From contig JBBMKC010221681.1 of assembly GCA_037834085.1 (NCBI GenBank), positions 1 to 33,909 of the forward strand: a DNA stretch of 33,909 nt, read 5' to 3'. The stretch's first letter is position 1. The number at the start of each line of letters is the position of its first letter. The stretch comes from Bipalium vagum (taxonomy: Eukaryota > Platyhelminthes > Tricladida > Geoplanidae). Both the position numbers and the translations under genes were made by a program. Shown here one piece after another: positions 31,292 to 33,909 of the stretch. The notes below the pieces were generated by a model. It had not been told where the DNA came from. It saw only the letters and a program-made list of their open reading frames with translations, and ran no database searches.

Positions 31292-32126
31292 TACTTAAGC
31301 ACCTGAAAAGACTTATTCCAGGATAACAGATAAGTTTAAAAAGAAAAGGGAACATTGTCTTATATCAAAGATCAGGAATTATAATGTCGTACTGATCAAG
31401 GAGAGAAATTCAATTATTATTATGACGGAGCATTAGGAAACTATTTATCCGTACGAAAGATATTGTTTTTTCAATATGGAACTCAAAGTTAAAATATTAT
31501 ATTGAAGGTGGTTGATGAATGCTTCGGTGTATAAATTTTAAACTAAGACTCTACTAGTGAGGTTTAATGGGACTTTATTGAAAAATTTTATTGTCCTATA
31601 CAAACAGACAGCAAACTGGTTATGATTTGCATATACTGTTGGGTTTATATGCATAACTTAATACAATAAACCAAGCAACAAGCAAGGCTGCTTTTTATTT
31701 AATGTATTTGCTAAATATTTATAAGTATAATAATAAATGAACCACTGTATAATCAAAAGAACAAAGAGTTCAGGAAAACGCAAAAACAGGAAAAACAGTG
31801 ACTTATTTAAAATCAAAGAAATGGTTGTTATTGACATGAAAAGTTTTAGATTTCTGTATCGGCTCTAGCTTTATTTTTTTTAAATGTTATAGGTATTAAT
31901 AATTTTCCTGACCACATTTTTTCCATAATTGTATTAATTTCTGAGTTTTAAAATTCTGGTGCTCAGAGCGTTTAGAAGTTCGATTCCACCCAAGACCCTC
32001 CGGCTTCGATTATTAATGTTCTGATATAAATGTACTATCTTCTTCCGAGTTTGAATTCGACTTCATCCAGTAAAATATAATATTTTTGCTTGTTTGCTTC
32101 GTCATGACCTCTGATTCAAAGGGACT
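31292..32126. other. no gene seen
   Basis: AT-rich sequence with decayed frames. Near 31980 AGTTCGATTCC resembles a polymerase III B box, but no matching A box or cloverleaf is present. Confidence 0.4.
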
Positions 32127-32578
32127 TTGACATCAATAATTAAGTATCCTTTAAGCCTCTTATTGACAATTGCATACCTGAAAACTAACTGCCAAGAGCG
32201 AATAAGAGAGACATTCAGAAAACCAAAATCAAGGATAGTGGATCTCAAAGAGGCTTTCTATTATGAGGATGGAGAAGAGGAAATAGACGTGAATGTAAAA
32301 AGAATTGATACTATCCTGGTACTATCCTTGGTACTATCAAAACCGTGGAGACAGCCAATGCATTTAGAAGAAAACATGAAGCAATAAAAAATTTATTTGG
32401 AAACGGAATAATAAGAAGATGCAAAGCGACATGGAACACTTCAAGGAAAAACATGGATTCTAAAAATCAAGAGTCAGGTGTTAGTGGAAGAAATACATAT
32501 GCTGGAACTGAAAAAGCTATAAAGTATATAGCTGATTTTTATGACATGAAAGACTTGAGAGAGACAGTCATAGAATAG
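32127..32578 (+). pseudogene. unrecognised coding-like remnant
   Basis: Two overlapping plus-strand frames (32127-32387 and 32345-32578) have less AT-biased, charged protein content, for example VDLKEAFYYEDGEEEIDVNV and ETANAFRRKHEAIKNLFGNG. They may be parts of one decayed gene read in two frames. I do not recognise a domain; a host gene piece or a transposon protein are equally possible. Confidence 0.3.
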
Positions 32579-32989
32579 TGCGAAATCTGACAAAAGCATA
32601 AAGAAGTCATAACGAAGACGAAAGAAGATACAATAAAATTTCGCTATTAAATTACTATGAATCTTGTCGTAACACTTAGGTAGTAAAGTTTAATGACCAC
32701 TTCACTTTTTTCAAAAAGTGTACGCAAATGGATGAATCAAAACAACTACAAATAACACTATATTACCAAAGTTACAACCACAATGTCTCTCTGAAGAATG
32801 ATCAAATCGAATTTTCAATAAAATATTTACAATCACACAATTAGATGTCTAAATAACGAATAATCGATCAAACTAAAAGCTAAATGTTTTGATACAAAAT
32901 AATAATCAATTAAATAATTAAATTAAAATGTTAATAGAATATCGATTAAAATACAAAAAGGAAAACAAAGAAAACAACGATATCTTCAC

Positions 32990-33200
32990 CAATTCTGTTG
33001 ACGACAGATCCAAAGTGTGGTTTGCTGAGCTCAATCCGGTTCGTTCAGAAACCCCCTAATATCACAGGAACCATCATAAGCTACTGTTTCATAATTGACG
33101 ACATGAAAATGAATTAAAAATTGAGTTCCTCGAAAATCTTCTGTCAACAACAATAAGTTTTGAAACTTTCGACAAAATAATTCTTCCGATGAAATAAAAA
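32990..33200 (+). mobile_element. possible fossil Gag-like scrap
   Basis: Plus-strand KVWFAELNPV near 33015-33045 recalls the WFA.LE..F motif at the start of Gag-like proteins of arthropod LTR retrotransposons. The match is short, the region is broken and no LTR is seen. Stretches 32579-32989 and 33201-33839 hold no recognisable gene. Confidence 0.2.
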
Positions 33201-33839
33201 CAACAAATTTTCTTTAATCTCTCTTTTGTGGCAATCCGCTACGGATTTCAACTCATTAAATATCCTCCTGGTCAGACGATCAATCAATCGTAGACCAGTT
33301 TTATCAATGGGGAATGTCAATTCCCTTTGTAGATCTTTATTCCTAAAGAAAATTTATAAGAAATACAGAACCCAATGATAGACTGGTTTTGAGTTTATGG
33401 ATAGAAAATAATGAAAACTCAGAAATTTAAAATGTGAAAAATCTAAATGGCAAAAATCTTAAGTTAAATTTAATATTTTAAAAAGATCTAAAGTTAAGAA
33501 AAAAAGATAAATTTCGTTTAAAATGTTTTCTATGGAAAATTTTTAGAGAATGTTAGAAACCTTAAAGATATTAAGATAGTTTTTGATTATGAAAAATTAT
33601 AAAAATTAATTTCAAAACCAAATTATAAATATTCTACAAAATTTAGTGAAGATGTTGCCGTTCATTTAGAAATAATGGTGAACAAGATAAATATTATTTT
33701 ACAGGAGTTACAATTTAAAAATATGAAGTATAATATTTTTTGCATAAAATAACATTTTTGACACAACTACTAATTATTATTGTCAAGTTTAACTTATTTT
33801 TATTTTCTGTTTATTCATAACTGTTTAATTCCATATATA

Positions 33840-33909
33840 CAGTACCTGCAAAAAGTATTCGTACGATCACCTTTTTCATAATAAAACTTAGATTTAGAAA
33901 AGATAAAGA
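33840..33909 (+). mobile_element. start of another Tc1-type element, cut by window end
   Basis: CAGTACCTGCAAAAAGTATT directly after TATATA has the form of a Tc1-family inverted repeat tip (TA then CAGT...AAAAAGT), and resembles but does not equal the tip at 29352. The element would extend past the window. Confidence 0.5.

Noticed and set aside
31970-32000. B-box-like AGTTCGATTCC suggesting a tRNA or SINE
   Set aside because: No A box at the right distance and no foldable cloverleaf on either strand.

Overview
This window looks like nuclear DNA of an AT-rich, fast-evolving invertebrate animal. The evidence is a multi-exon animal-type Ras GTPase-activating protein gene with GT-AG introns, many (ATT)n/(AAT)n and (TA)n microsatellites, and decayed Tc1, mariner, pogo, MULE, Polinton-like and LTR-element copies. 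I cannot name the species. The RasGAP core is recognisable but divergent from my memory of fly and vertebrate homologues.

The dominant object is one minus-strand gene with start codon 28912-28914 and stop codon 5654-5656. By matching splice sites and reading phase by eye I place 22 coding exons totalling 3,780 nt (1,259 codons plus stop, frame kept at all 21 junctions). The protein has a split PH domain (about residues 8-298), a C2 domain (about 313-445), a RasGAP domain (about 460-790) and a long poorly conserved tail with a probable coiled coil and an Asn run. This is the SynGAP / DAB2IP / RASAL2 / fly raskol / worm gap-2 architecture. Introns fall into two classes: eight of 47-57 bp and thirteen of 104 to 4,982 bp. 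One tiny intron (51 bp, 11743-11793) is a multiple of three with no stop and sits inside the GAP core, so plain translation reads straight through it.

Layout: 1-900 decayed coding-like remnant; 1909-2099 a MITE; 2373-2453 a hairpin; about 2700-3350 a fossil Polinton-type integrase (minus); 3460-3630 AAT-rich satellite; 3680-4180 a GC-richer island that may be a solo LTR; about 4400-4860 a Tc1 remnant (plus); 5423-28914 the RasGAP gene. Intron 10 of the gene carries a mariner remnant (17.15-17.8 kb), a fossil retropepsin reading frame (19.6-20.2 kb) and a scrap of pogo-type transposase. Upstream of the gene lie a truncated Tc1 copy (29352-30281), a MULE remnant (about 30.48-31.3 kb), unrecognised coding-like sequence at 32.1-32.6 kb, a possible Gag-like scrap near 33.0 kb, and the first bases of another Tc1-type element at 33840.

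The gene probably works alone as a membrane-associated negative regulator of Ras/Rap. The transposon remnants show no functional link to it. I saw no operon, CRISPR array, tRNA or rRNA, and no convincing new multi-gene system. The most worthwhile leads are the stop-free intron in the GAP core, the ultrashort-intron class, a possible alternative first exon, and a structured GC-rich hairpin at 3.8 kb.
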